IMG/VR virus record: IMGVR_UViG_3300007523_000026
Location: 1 to 37,778 of that record
Length of the DNA: 37,778 bases
Direction: 5' to 3' (one strand)
From: a virus
Below the pieces are notes generated by a model. The model worked only from the letters and a program-made list of their open reading frames with translations, had not been told where the DNA came from and did not search any database. The first letter of the stretch is position 1; every line of letters starts with the position of its first letter. The translations under genes were made by a program, and so were the position numbers. Positions 23,872 to 31,755 of the stretch are shown piece by piece.

Positions 23872-24824
23872 GCCCTTGCCTCCTCGCATGACAGAATGAA
23901 GTCCCGTGCCAGCCACGGCGCTATCGCGTTGCCGTAGGCGCGCAGTCGTCCCACTCGGGAGGGAACCCCATGAGCCAGCGGGAAAAGGCCGGGTCCAACG
24001 CGCCGCGCTTTTCCGTCAGCGCAGGGGACGAGGTAGTAGTCTGACCAAGGCCCCAGACCTGGCGACCCAGCAGACCGTTCACCGGGGCTGTCCCTTCCGC
24101 CGATCCATCCTTGTGGTCCCTCGATGTCGGGGTTGCCCATCCCGCCACCGGCATCACCTTCGCCGCGTCCGCCGACAACGCTCCGCCCGCCTGGTTCGGC
24201 CCGCCGTTCGATCCGTCCGTTGCCCTTGGCGTGTTCCAGCCCGCCATCTGCACCGCCGTCTTCAGTGCGATGCCCCCTTCCCTGCCTGGCGGAATCTTGC
24301 CGCCCGTGCTGTCGTTCGCCCGTGGAGTAGGCCACCCAAAACAGTCGCTGTCTGATATGGGGCGCGCCCGCGCTCGCAGCGCACAGATCGGCGGCCCCGA
24401 CTGCATATCCCAGTGCTTCCAGGTCAGCACGTACTCCAGCGAGCCATTCACGTCCATCCTTGCTCGCAACCTGCTCTCCAAAGATGACTGGAGGGCGGTG
24501 CTTCTCGACGAGGTTTCGGAAGACTGGCCAGAGGTGTCGTTCATCGTCTTTTCCCCTTCTCTTGCCGGCGTTCGAGAACGGCTGGCATGGTAAACTCGCG
24601 GTCCACACGGGACGATCATCGGGCCATCCGGCGAGCCTCAGCGCCAGTGGCCAGCCTCCGACCCCGGCGAACCAGTGAGCTTGATCGTACCACGGAAGCT
24701 CATCGCCCGCCACGTCGTTGATGTCGGAGCCATCGACCATGCCCGCGGACAGGTGCCCGGCGTTCTTGAGGTTCTGGAGCCAGCGCCGCGCGAACGGATC
24801 GAACTCGTTGTAGTAGGCTGTCAT
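23868..24824 (-). CDS. DNA (cytosine-5) methyltransferase
   Basis: 318 aa. Motif I is HWFAGVGGW (residues 50-58), and motif IV ASLPCQPFS carries the catalytic Cys80. Motif VI is GEQVAS (116-121; usual ENV replaced by EQV), motif VIII is IRQRLFWVAY (157-166), and motif X is RAYGNAIAP near the end. The N-terminal MTAYYNEFDPF...WL-x-NL block is typical of phage enzymes. Residues ~168-258, where the target-recognition region should be, are Gly/Arg-rich and low in complexity, while the +1 frame over the same bases reads as protein (see next entry). Likely role: protection from host restriction. Coupled by ATGA to the polymerase gene. Confidence 0.85.
   Translation of the reverse strand: MTAYYNEFDPFARRWLQNLKNAGHLSAGMVDGSDINDVAGDELPWYDQAHWFAGVGGWPLALRLAGWPDDRPVWTASLPCQPFSNAGKRRGKDDERHLWPVFRNLVEKHRPPVIFGEQVASKDGREWLAGVRADLEALGYAVGAADLCAASAGAPHIRQRLFWVAYSTGERQHGRQDSARQGRGHRTEDGGADGGLEHAKGNGRIERRAEPGGRSVVGGRGEGDAGGGMGNPDIEGPQGWIGGRDSPGERSAGSPGLGPWSDYYLVPCADGKARRVGPGLFPLAHGVPSRVGRLRAYGNAIAPWLARDFILSCEEARA
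23921..24619 (-). other. Open +1 reading frame within the methyltransferase gene with its own conserved motifs
   Basis: 232 codons open in the +1 frame relative to the methyltransferase. Visible motifs are LTWKHWDMQSGPPICALRA (residues 65-83), three GW-x-TP-x-x-x-D copies at 95, 127 and 160, and SRWLMGFPPEWDDCAP (213-228). I recall sequences of this kind annotated as phage methyltransferase fragments. They could be real products of overlapping coding or frameshift, or a shadow of constraint in the main frame. Sequence alone cannot decide. Confidence 0.3.
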
Positions 24825-26818
24825 TTTTTGTACCTCAATCCCTGCCAGGCTTCAACGTTCACAGGCCAGTCGGCGCACCAATCGGGCAGTGGCCCCCTCA
24901 TCAGTTCCTCAAACTCCTCGATCGAGCCGAAGCCTTTCCGCGGTTCCGCGATGATCTCATCATAGACGGTCAGGACCACAGGGTAGCCGGCGTTTTCTGC
25001 GCGTTGTGCCGCAGGCATCAGTATCTCACGCGACGTAGCCTGACAGGCGTTCTCGAACAGCTTGCCGCCGTAGGTGTAGACGCGCTTCCACCGCCCCCCC
25101 TTCTGGCTCTCGTAGGTCAGCTTGGCCTCGGGTTCGCAGTTACAGGTGCCGGCAGCGCAATCTTCCTTCTCGGCGGGCTTGTGCCACTGCGGCATACCCG
25201 TCCGCAGTTGCGGCTTCCAGTACCAGGTACGCTTGCCGTTGGGCAGGATCATCGACAGCCAATCGTCGACAACCTGGAAGCCGATCTCGCGGTAGCCCGT
25301 CGTGCGACCGGGGTACTCGACGGCCTCGATAGCCTGCCGTTGCAACCGGTACCACGTGTTCACGATGGCGGGATGTTCGGAGCGCCACGCCTTGCAAATC
25401 TCGATGATGCGTTCGTCGGTGTGGCGTCCGCTGCTGTCGAACTTCAACCACGCTCCGAGAGCGCCCTGAAAACCAAAAGCGAGTTCGCCCGTCTTGCCGT
25501 CCTGCCGCTCCAGGGGGTGCGTCTTCTTCGTCACCGTTCCCACGGGCAAGTTGTAGATGCGCTCGGCCATACGTTCGTATATCGCCTCACGTCGCCGGAA
25601 CGCCTCGACCTTCCACTCCTCACCGGCGAGGCAGGCGCCGACGACGGCCTCGATGGAAGCGAAGTCGCCCGCGATGATGTAGTTCCCCTCCTCGGCCATG
25701 ATCCAGTGCCGCCCGGCCTTGCTCACAGCCTGCATGGCGTCGCCATAGATGCAGTCGAGCCATTCCGCGTCCTCGAACATGATGTCGTCGACAAGGCGGG
25801 CAGGCTCGACGTGTTCCCACGAGCGCACAAGGTTGAGCGGCTGGAAGCCCGAACCTGTTTCGCGCCCCGTCAGGGCACCGTGGTAGCGCGTCTGAAAGCG
25901 GGCGCGCCCATCGGCCCCGCGCTGGCGGGCCATGGCGTCCAGCTTCTTCGTTGACGCCTTGTTGATGGCCAGCCTGATCTCCAGGGCCTTGAGGGGGAGC
26001 GCGGGCAGGGTATCGTTCCGGCGCTCCTCCCGTGCTTCGACATCAGCCTTGATGACTTCCTCGATCGTCGCCGCCTGCATGTTCGCAAGCTCGATGCCTT
26101 GCCCGCCGAACCAGAGCCGAACCTTCTCGGTCTGTGTCGGGTTGAGGCCCGTGATTCCCTGGAACTCCTTGGCCAACTGCTCGCTGCGCTGATCGACGAT
26201 GCGGCCAGCGGCTTCGATGCCGGCTATGTCGAGATGCAGCCCGCGCATGTTGATCTTGTGGCTGAGATGGAACCACGGCACCTCACGCTCGGGAAGATCG
26301 CCAAGGAAGTCGCTGACGCTCTGCTCGATCATCACGTCGCGCTTGCAGTAGTCGACGAAGCGGCGGAAATCCTCGTCGGGAATCTCGGCCTTGGCCGTCT
26401 TTAGGTAGAGCTTGCTGTACTTCGTGATGAGACGGGCACCATCGGGGTCCTTACCCTCATACCCCAGGACGTTCGCCAGCTTGTCAAGCGCCATCGGAAG
26501 CGCGTAGTAGGCCGCGGCTGCCATGGTGTCGCGCCATTGATCGTCAGCGGGCAGGGGCCAGCCGTAGCGGGGTGCCAGAATGTTGGTCCAGATCGACCGC
26601 TCGAAGGCGACGTTGTGAGCCTCGACGGGCGCACCATCGCGGATCATCTCGAACAGGTGCTCGGGCAGTTCCATCCCCGGCCACCAGGCTTCGATGTCGT
26701 TGTTCTCGAAGCCCCAGCAGACGCAGATCACGTCCGTCGTCGGGTCCTCGGAATAGACCCATTGGCCGACCTGCTTGAGATTAGCGTAGGACTTCGTTTC
26801 CAGATCGACAGTTATCAT
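24821..26818 (-). CDS. Family A DNA polymerase with 3'-5' exonuclease domain
   Basis: 665 aa, replicative polymerase. The exonuclease motifs are VDLET (D5, E7), HNVAFERS (68-75, Glu in place of the usual Asp) and YCKRD (Y157, D161). The polymerase motifs are A GDFASIEAVVG (D385), B RQDGKTGELAFGFQG (R438, K442, F450) and C VYDEI (D620), in which the family's usual HDE is YDE. No 5' nuclease domain is present, as is normal for phage enzymes. The start ATG 26818 follows AAAGGGGAAGCTG. Its last codons contain the methyltransferase ribosome site and start. Confidence 0.93.
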   Translation of the reverse strand: MITVDLETKSYANLKQVGQWVYSEDPTTDVICVCWGFENNDIEAWWPGMELPEHLFEMIRDGAPVEAHNVAFERSIWTNILAPRYGWPLPADDQWRDTMAAAAYYALPMALDKLANVLGYEGKDPDGARLITKYSKLYLKTAKAEIPDEDFRRFVDYCKRDVMIEQSVSDFLGDLPEREVPWFHLSHKINMRGLHLDIAGIEAAGRIVDQRSEQLAKEFQGITGLNPTQTEKVRLWFGGQGIELANMQAATIEEVIKADVEAREERRNDTLPALPLKALEIRLAINKASTKKLDAMARQRGADGRARFQTRYHGALTGRETGSGFQPLNLVRSWEHVEPARLVDDIMFEDAEWLDCIYGDAMQAVSKAGRHWIMAEEGNYIIAGDFASIEAVVGACLAGEEWKVEAFRRREAIYERMAERIYNLPVGTVTKKTHPLERQDGKTGELAFGFQGALGAWLKFDSSGRHTDERIIEICKAWRSEHPAIVNTWYRLQRQAIEAVEYPGRTTGYREIGFQVVDDWLSMILPNGKRTWYWKPQLRTGMPQWHKPAEKEDCAAGTCNCEPEAKLTYESQKGGRWKRVYTYGGKLFENACQATSREILMPAAQRAENAGYPVVLTVYDEIIAEPRKGFGSIEEFEELMRGPLPDWCADWPVNVEAWQGLRYKK

Positions 26819-26957
26819 CAGCTTCCCCTTTCAGTCGCTTGAGAACGATGCGCCCGCGTTCCCGAGTCAGCCGGGTGTCAACGATGCGGCCATCGACCCG
26901 GATATCCCAGTATTTCAGGCGCCCTCTACCACACCGGGTCAACGTGATCTTCTTCAT
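26781..26957 (-). CDS. Small basic 58-aa protein overlapping the polymerase start
   Basis: Begins ATG 26957 with GGAGGG 4-9 bases upstream, overlapping the tail of the ribbon-helix-helix gene, and ends at 26781 inside the polymerase gene in another frame. The translation starts KKITLTRCGRGRLKYWDIRV and continues with VDTRLTRERGRIVLKRL. It is very basic with a short beta-like pattern. The strong ribosome site and gap-filling position support it; no family is recognised. Confidence 0.55.
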   Translation of the reverse strand: MKKITLTRCGRGRLKYWDIRVDGRIVDTRLTRERGRIVLKRLKGEADDNCRSGNEVLR

Positions 26958-27174
26958 CTAGCCCTCCCTGCACGTAGACGCGGATCAACTCGGAAATCGA
27001 GCAACCCCTTGCGACGGCGGTGTCCTGAAGCTGCCCCCACATCTCTTCATCGAAGCCCGACGTGAAGACGACAGGGTAAGCTCCCCGCTTCTTCGCCCGC
27101 GCGCCTTGGGCGACGTGAGGCTTTTTGGATTTGACGTGAACCTCCCTGAAGTGAGCAACCCTGGCCGTCAGCAT
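26926..27174 (-). CDS. Ribbon-helix-helix (Arc-like) DNA-binding protein
   Basis: 82 aa. A basic N-terminus (KSKKPHVAQGARAKKRG) precedes a beta strand YPVVFTSGF, followed by the helices EEMWGQLQDTAVARGC and SISELIRVYVQ, the layout of Arc/MetJ-type RHH repressors. It probably controls phage transcription by binding DNA as a dimer. The ATG at 27174 overlaps the preceding gene by 7 bp. Confidence 0.68.
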   Translation of the reverse strand: MLTARVAHFREVHVKSKKPHVAQGARAKKRGAYPVVFTSGFDEEMWGQLQDTAVARGCSISELIRVYVQGGLDEEDHVDPVW

Positions 27175-27380
27175 GGCGTGACGCTACCGGCACGGACGGG
27201 CGAGACCCAGGTGAAGTGAAACAGCCGGAACGGCCCCACCATCCACCACGTCTCGACACCTTGATTGGACAGGTACTCCAGCCCCGTGTTGATGACGCGC
27301 TTCTTCAGGCGCCAGATGCGGGGGTGGGCCGACAAGGCCCATACCCCCCCCGTTGCGTTCTCGAAGTCGAAGATTTTCAT
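27168..27380 (-). CDS. Hypothetical 70-aa aromatic-rich protein
   Basis: Starts ATG 27380, with GGAGACGCT directly upstream and an ATGA overlap with the gene before. The sequence is rich in Trp/Phe (ATGGVWALSAHPRIWRLKKR, then WWMVGPFRLFHFTWV). No known motif. The 16-bp start region (TTTTCATAGCGTCTCC on the + strand) is repeated upstream of the next gene at 27904. Confidence 0.6.
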   Translation of the reverse strand: MKIFDFENATGGVWALSAHPRIWRLKKRVINTGLEYLSNQGVETWWMVGPFRLFHFTWVSPVRAGSVTPC

Positions 27381-27904
27381 AGCGTCTCCTTCTCTGCTTT
27401 CGTCTTCAACGCCGCCGCGTTGAGTTTTGCGGTGTGGTACTCGATCCGCACCTTGGCCGCCTTGATCTCGCCGCGGTGGTACGCTGCATGCCACGCCCAG
27501 GTGCGCGTGGGCTTCTCCTTCGTGGCGATCCGTTTGCGTTCGTCGCGGTCAGCCTCGACGGCCAGTTCCTGAGCGCGAACGAGCGCTTCAGCCTCGGTGG
27601 TGAATGCCCTGTCGTCAGGCACGATACAGTGATCGGCCCGGTACACGATGCCAGCAGAACGAACCTCGATGCCCGCGATGTTATGGAGCTCGGCTCGTTC
27701 GGTTCGGTTGGAAACTGTGACGTAGCCAGTCGGGTCCATGTAGCGGGGAGCGCAGGTCACGCAGGGAATCGACACCACGATCTCATCGTGGAATATCACT
27801 CTCAGACGGGCGGTGCCACCGCAGTCAGGGCATGTGGCCTGCGCTTCCGTGATGTTGCAGATGGCGACCCAAACAGGATCGCCGATGCTGTATTTGGTTT
27901 TCAT
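27377..27904 (-). CDS. Hypothetical zinc-ribbon protein with coiled C-terminus
   Basis: 175 aa from ATG 27904 (GGGGAGACGCT upstream). Cys pairs CPDCGG (near 25) and CVTC (near 48) form a four-Cys ribbon around IFHDEIVVSIP. The C-terminal ~70 residues are helical and charged, probably a coiled coil. Function unknown. The frame is open further upstream, but that part has no ribosome site. Confidence 0.65.
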   Translation of the reverse strand: MKTKYSIGDPVWVAICNITEAQATCPDCGGTARLRVIFHDEIVVSIPCVTCAPRYMDPTGYVTVSNRTERAELHNIAGIEVRSAGIVYRADHCIVPDDRAFTTEAEALVRAQELAVEADRDERKRIATKEKPTRTWAWHAAYHRGEIKAAKVRIEYHTAKLNAAALKTKAEKETL

Positions 27905-27925
27905 AGCGTCTCCCCTTCCATCGTT

Positions 27926-27949
27926 GAAAAAGTGGGGACCTCTCATCCC
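27926..27949 (-). terminator. Short hairpin with T-run on the leftward transcript
   Basis: Read on the minus strand, GGGGA and TCCCC (27945-27949 and 27933-27937) flank a 7-base loop, and five T follow at 27930-27926. It lies in the 123-bp gap after the DUF2815 gene. The stem is only 5 bp, so termination would be partial at best. Confidence 0.3.
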
Positions 27950-28027
27950 CTCGGACGCTACCAGGGCGCCTCGCGGTTTTCCTGAACCGAACTGAAAGTC
28001 CTTTTTCTGGTTGGTTGCGAAGGGGGG

Positions 28028-28672
28028 TTATCCCGCCCGGCGACGACGGCTGGAGCCGCCTTCGTCGTTCGAGGCCGTGCGACCGACCGGCTTGAACGCG
28101 CCGGCAGCCGAATTGGAGACGAGGCGCTCACCCTCGCCGGTCCACTGGAAGCCCTTGAGGTAGAGGTTGACGCCGGGCTTGCCGTCGCGACCGATCGGGT
28201 CGTAGCAGTTGACCTCGATCAGAGCCATGCCCATGCAACCCTGATAGACGGTGCCGCGCTGGGTAAAGTCCAGAGCGTTGCCGTCATCGCCGGCCACATA
28301 GACGCCACCGGGCGCGTCCTGGCCATCGAGGTTGAACTGGGTGCTGGCTCGGATCACGAGCTTGCCGACGTAGGCGTCACCCTGCTTGCCCTTGGCCACA
28401 CGCTTGGCCGCGAGATCATCGCCGTCGAGGATCGGGGAGTTGATCTTGCCCTCATCATAGTCCTTCTCGGCACTGGCGCCCCACTTGGTAACACAGGCGT
28501 CGACGATGGCGTCTTCCAGGTCCTTCAGGTCGTCGGGGTCGAAGGCCATCTCGATCTTGTAGGAGGGCTTGCCCTCGTTGCCCTTGGCGTCCACGAACTT
28601 GTCCTTCTCGAACAGAGCGTGGTTGATGAGCCGGCCGACGGGAGTGAGAATCTGCGTCTTTTCGGTAGCCAT
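28028..28672 (-). CDS. DUF2815 ssDNA-binding protein
   Basis: 214 aa. The N-terminus ILTPVGRLINHALFEKD, the middle YKIEMAFDPDDLKDLE, and the OB-fold-like tail FTQRGTVYQGCMGMALIEVN with GVNLYLKGFQW are the DUF2815 family pattern. These are phage single-strand binding proteins usually adjacent to a DUF2800 nuclease and a family A polymerase. The end is disordered and basic (SSRRRRAG). The start ATG 28672 is preceded by a 20-bp element shared with the gene before (see the repeat entry). Confidence 0.85.
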   Translation of the reverse strand: MATEKTQILTPVGRLINHALFEKDKFVDAKGNEGKPSYKIEMAFDPDDLKDLEDAIVDACVTKWGASAEKDYDEGKINSPILDGDDLAAKRVAKGKQGDAYVGKLVIRASTQFNLDGQDAPGGVYVAGDDGNALDFTQRGTVYQGCMGMALIEVNCYDPIGRDGKPGVNLYLKGFQWTGEGERLVSNSAAGAFKPVGRTASNDEGGSSRRRRAG

Positions 28673-28673
28673 G

Positions 28674-28994
28674 TCAGTGTTCCCCTTTCGTGGGAGTGGA
28701 GTTGTGCTCGTCGAACCTTGCGACGAGTTTCTGGAAAACCTTATGGCCCGTGACATAGGTGACGACGTTCTCGGTGTCCTCAGGGGCGAAGATGTAGGCT
28801 TCGAGGTTGCCCTGCCGCGCCTGCTCGCACTGGCTCTCCTGGTGCGCGCACCTTGCGGAGATACGAACCCGCCGAACCTTGTAGGCCCCGCCGTCAGCGC
28901 CATACTCGTTTCGCACCCCGAGGTCGTTGATGCGAAGCTCGCCGGGCTGGTAGAGGAGGGGTACGTGAATATCCACCTTCTCAATGTCTTGCAT
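28674..28994 (-). CDS. Hypothetical 106-aa protein beside the ssDNA-binding gene
   Basis: Starts ATG 28994 after AAAGGGGAAGAAGTA. Sequence: KVDIHVPLLYQPGELRINDL, a small beta-rich front, then CAHQESQCEQARQGN with two Cys, and a helical end. No family recognised. It and the dead terminase copy lie between the DUF2800 and DUF2815 genes, which in related phages usually adjoin. Confidence 0.62.
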   Translation of the reverse strand: MQDIEKVDIHVPLLYQPGELRINDLGVRNEYGADGGAYKVRRVRISARCAHQESQCEQARQGNLEAYIFAPEDTENVVTYVTGHKVFQKLVARFDEHNSTPTKGEH

Positions 28995-29020
28995 TACTTC
29001 TTCCCCTTTCGTGGGAGTGG
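28680..29020 (-). repeat. Two identical 20-bp upstream elements containing the ribosome site
   Basis: 28680-28699 and 29001-29020 are identical. Read on the minus strand each ends in AAAGGGGAA, which is the ribosome site of the DUF2815 gene and of the 106-aa gene respectively. The rest of the element (CCACTCCCACG) is shared but is not part of a standard ribosome site, so the pair may be a duplicated regulatory element or a mark of recombination. Confidence 0.85.
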
Positions 29021-29033
29021 TTGAAACGAAACT

Positions 29034-29861
29034 CTATTTCGGCGGAAGTCCAAGAACGCGGGTGCGGTAGTGATCGCTATCGCGCCCATAGGTGTCAGCC
29101 CATTCAGCGATGACAGTCTTGTTCGTGATTTCGACATCCTCGGACGACACGCGACGGACGTAGACATTCGTGTCCTGGCCGCGACACTCCTCGGTGAAGC
29201 GCCCTTCACCGCGAAGCTGCTGACCGAAGTCGAAGATCATCGGTTCTCCGTCGCGCATGCAGCCTTCGCGAGTGTCAAAGAATGGGTCGGGGGTGCCCGC
29301 AGCGCCGTCGAAGATGAAGAAAGCGGTTGACCGCCCCGACATTGTACCGGCGATTGCTTTGGGGCCTTCGATACTGGTCACCCCGTTCACCACCCTCCAC
29401 TGGCGCCGCTCATCGTTGCGCGACATGATAGTGCCCTCAACTTCGAAGTCGTCTCGGGTGCGTGACATGCTGTGCCACTTATCGAGTTCCGGCCACGCTT
29501 TATCGGTGAGCGAGTGTCTTGTCGGCGTCACGATCACGCCCTCGGAGCCCGCGCGCGTGTCAAGGATGAACTTCGCGATCCACGACGCCAGTGCGGTCAC
29601 CCCTACCCCGTGACCGGAGGGAATGGCCATGCGGACGGGCTTGACGGCGTTGAAGCCATTGAACCCCCGCGCCTTGATCTCGGAGCCGAGCCGATCCAAT
29701 ACCTCGCATTGCCAAGGCATCGGTCCATGTCGGCAGCCCTTGAAGCGATTACGGTACTCGCCTTGGAGTTCGACCACCTGGATCGACCGCTCGGTTCGCC
29801 ACGGGAACGCCCACATGACATAACCGAGAGGGTCAGCGTAGAAATCCGCTTGATGGGTCAT
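29034..29861 (-). CDS. Catalytically dead terminase large-subunit paralogue (ATPase half only)
   Basis: 275 aa. It aligns without gaps to TerL residues 21-116, with 58 of 96 identical by hand count, and keeps matching blocks to about TerL residue 291 (DGEPMIFDFG, then EECRG and EITNK). Walker A is SGHGVGVTAL: the catalytic Lys is Val88 and the Ser is Thr89. Walker B is FFIFDG: Asp185 is kept, but the catalytic Glu is Gly186. The protein stops (GLPPK) exactly where the nuclease half of TerL begins. ATP hydrolysis and cleavage should both be lost, while the fold and surface look retained. The ATG at 29861 overlaps the nuclease gene stop (TGATG). It may bind TerL, TerS, portal or DNA. Confidence 0.88.
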   Translation of the reverse strand: MTHQADFYADPLGYVMWAFPWRTERSIQVVELQGEYRNRFKGCRHGPMPWQCEVLDRLGSEIKARGFNGFNAVKPVRMAIPSGHGVGVTALASWIAKFILDTRAGSEGVIVTPTRHSLTDKAWPELDKWHSMSRTRDDFEVEGTIMSRNDERRQWRVVNGVTSIEGPKAIAGTMSGRSTAFFIFDGAAGTPDPFFDTREGCMRDGEPMIFDFGQQLRGEGRFTEECRGQDTNVYVRRVSSEDVEITNKTVIAEWADTYGRDSDHYRTRVLGLPPK

Positions 29862-31033
29862 CACTTCTTGCGCGCGTCTTTGAACGCGCTCTTGGTGTCT
29901 TTGGAAACGGCGGGCCGGTTGTCGCTGTCCTTGACCACCGTCAGCCCGGCGTCAGGCGCGTAGGCGTAGCGCGCCGAGAACGCTTTGCCCTCGGACATCT
30001 TCTCGATCTGGGCAGGCGACTTCAGTTCGGGATCGCTGAACGCGGCCTTCTTGAACTTGGCGATCGCTGCCTCCTCGGCGTCGTCCTTCCAGATACGGTT
30101 GGCACGAGCGTTGGCCAGCTTGCGACCGGGGATCGGGTTCCCGCTGCTGAGACGGGCGAACGCCGTCTCACCGGCAGCCTTGGCAGCGATCTTGGCGATG
30201 TCGAACAGGTCGAGCATCCGACCGACCTGATCGTTCGTGAGTTCGGGAGCGGGTGCGGCCATCAGTTCCTCCAATTCGTCCATGTCGGACATGATCTGCG
30301 GGCAGGCGCGGGTGCGGGCAGGACAAAAGCGGCAGTGCTCACCGCTGGCGGTCGCGTCGGACGTTCCCGCGGCATCCATCGCGGGGACCAGGACATCGGT
30401 CATCCAGTCCCAGAGATCGTCGGTCGAGATCGACCACTCGCGGATCGGTCCGTTCCAGTGGAAGCCCCTCGGCTGGCAGACGACGACGTTGACCGTCTCG
30501 ACCTTGTTCCAGATGTCGAGCGTGTCGAGCATTCCGCAGGCGTAGTACATCAGTTGCGGGTTGTCCTCGACCTCGACGACGATGCCGGCGCCATGCTTGT
30601 AGTCCCAGACGTGAAGGGTCTCGTCTTCCTCGTCGAAGTGGCAGAAGTCGGACGTGCCATAGAACTGCGGGTGAATGCCGGGGCAGTGGAACGAACGCTC
30701 GACCCACGAGTTGCCCTGATTGCGTTCGGGATAGCGGGTGCGAATGGCGTCGAGATAGACCTGCACGGCATCGGCCATGTCCTTGTCGACATCGAAGACT
30801 TCCAGCGTTCGGGCGAAATCGGATGATGCCATGGCGCCAATGAATTCCCATGCTTGCGCATCGGTACTCAGGCACATCTCGCCCAGCGTGTGCGCATTGG
30901 TGCCAAGGCTCGCGTGTTCGCTCTCGCCGTCCTCGATCCCTTCGCTCAGGGTGACGGAAGCCGGACAGTGCATCCAGCGATGGGCGCCCGAAGCCCCCAG
31001 CGGAGAGTGGCCAGTCGGAAGGATTGCGTTCAT
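29861..31033 (-). CDS. DUF2800 Cas4/PD-(D/E)XK-like exonuclease
   Basis: 390 aa. N-terminal LGASGAHRWMHCPASVTLSE; middle GTSDFCHFDEEDETLHVWDY followed by KHG, the GT-x-D...D-x-K nuclease signature; and VEVEDNPQLMYYACGML. A late Cys cluster HCRFCPARTRACP could bind an Fe-S cluster, as in Cas4/AddB. It is expected to act in phage recombination or replication with the ssDNA-binding protein. Start: ATG 31033, overlapping the previous stop by one base (TGATG); the GTG codon before it is also possible. Confidence 0.85.
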   Translation of the reverse strand: MNAILPTGHSPLGASGAHRWMHCPASVTLSEGIEDGESEHASLGTNAHTLGEMCLSTDAQAWEFIGAMASSDFARTLEVFDVDKDMADAVQVYLDAIRTRYPERNQGNSWVERSFHCPGIHPQFYGTSDFCHFDEEDETLHVWDYKHGAGIVVEVEDNPQLMYYACGMLDTLDIWNKVETVNVVVCQPRGFHWNGPIREWSISTDDLWDWMTDVLVPAMDAAGTSDATASGEHCRFCPARTRACPQIMSDMDELEELMAAPAPELTNDQVGRMLDLFDIAKIAAKAAGETAFARLSSGNPIPGRKLANARANRIWKDDAEEAAIAKFKKAAFSDPELKSPAQIEKMSEGKAFSARYAYAPDAGLTVVKDSDNRPAVSKDTKSAFKDARKK

Positions 31034-31689
31034 CACGCGCCCCCCATCGCTGCGTCGATGGTCTCGACGAAGGCGCGACGGTCTGCGCCCTTGAGGTTGG
31101 ACGGGCTTGTCACACCGAAGCTCTTGAGGATGGCCATGATCGGCTTCGGCGTGAGCTTCTGCGCGCCCTCGCTGGCCTTCTTGCCCAGATCGAGATCGGT
31201 CAGTTCGTCGCCACCGTCACTGCCACCAGCACTGCGACGACCACGGCGACCATCGGCAGGAGCAGGATCGTCAGCAGCAGGCTCAGGCGTCTGTTCCGGC
31301 GCTGCCGTTGCTCGCGCGCGGCGGCCTCGGCGTCCCGTCGCTGCTCCTGCTGGCGCAGGGTCAGGTTCATCTGCAACCGCCACAACTGCATCTGCAGCTC
31401 CGGCGCCATCATCTCCAGCATCGTCTGCGGGCTTGCTGCGGCGTCGGCGCTTGGGGGCAGCGGCGGGTGCTTCTTCGACGGCCACGTTGTCGGTCTGCTG
31501 GATGACATCGGAAGCGGCCTCCTTTTTGTTGTCGTAGTCGTCGCGGATGGTGCTGACCGGGCGGATCGAGAGTTCGACCTCGCCCGTGATGAGCGAAATC
31601 CCGTCGAAGTCCTCAACCGGCCCAATGAGAGTGATTGTCACACCCGCTATGCCTTCGGCGCATTCGTAGTTGAAACTATTGATCTTCAT
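31033..31689 (-). CDS. Hypothetical protein with long disordered charged middle
   Basis: 218 aa. Residues 1-55 form a compact beta-like part (INSFNYECAEGIAGVTITLI), and residues ~70-155 are disordered, rich in Ala, Pro, Asp and basic RRGRR motifs (three clusters). The C-terminal ~60 residues are helical (KLTPKPIMAILKSFGV). The basic clusters suggest nucleic-acid contact. The start ATG 31689 follows AAGGGGAACACC. No family recognised. Confidence 0.7.
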   Translation of the reverse strand: MKINSFNYECAEGIAGVTITLIGPVEDFDGISLITGEVELSIRPVSTIRDDYDNKKEAASDVIQQTDNVAVEEAPAAAPKRRRRSKPADDAGDDGAGAADAVVAVADEPDPAPAGAATGRRGRRARATAAPEQTPEPAADDPAPADGRRGRRSAGGSDGGDELTDLDLGKKASEGAQKLTPKPIMAILKSFGVTSPSNLKGADRRAFVETIDAAMGGA

Positions 31690-31755
31690 GGTGTTCCCCT
31701 TGGACTGTTTCGGATTGCAACAGAGCGGCGATGGTACACTATCTCTCGGCCAAGT

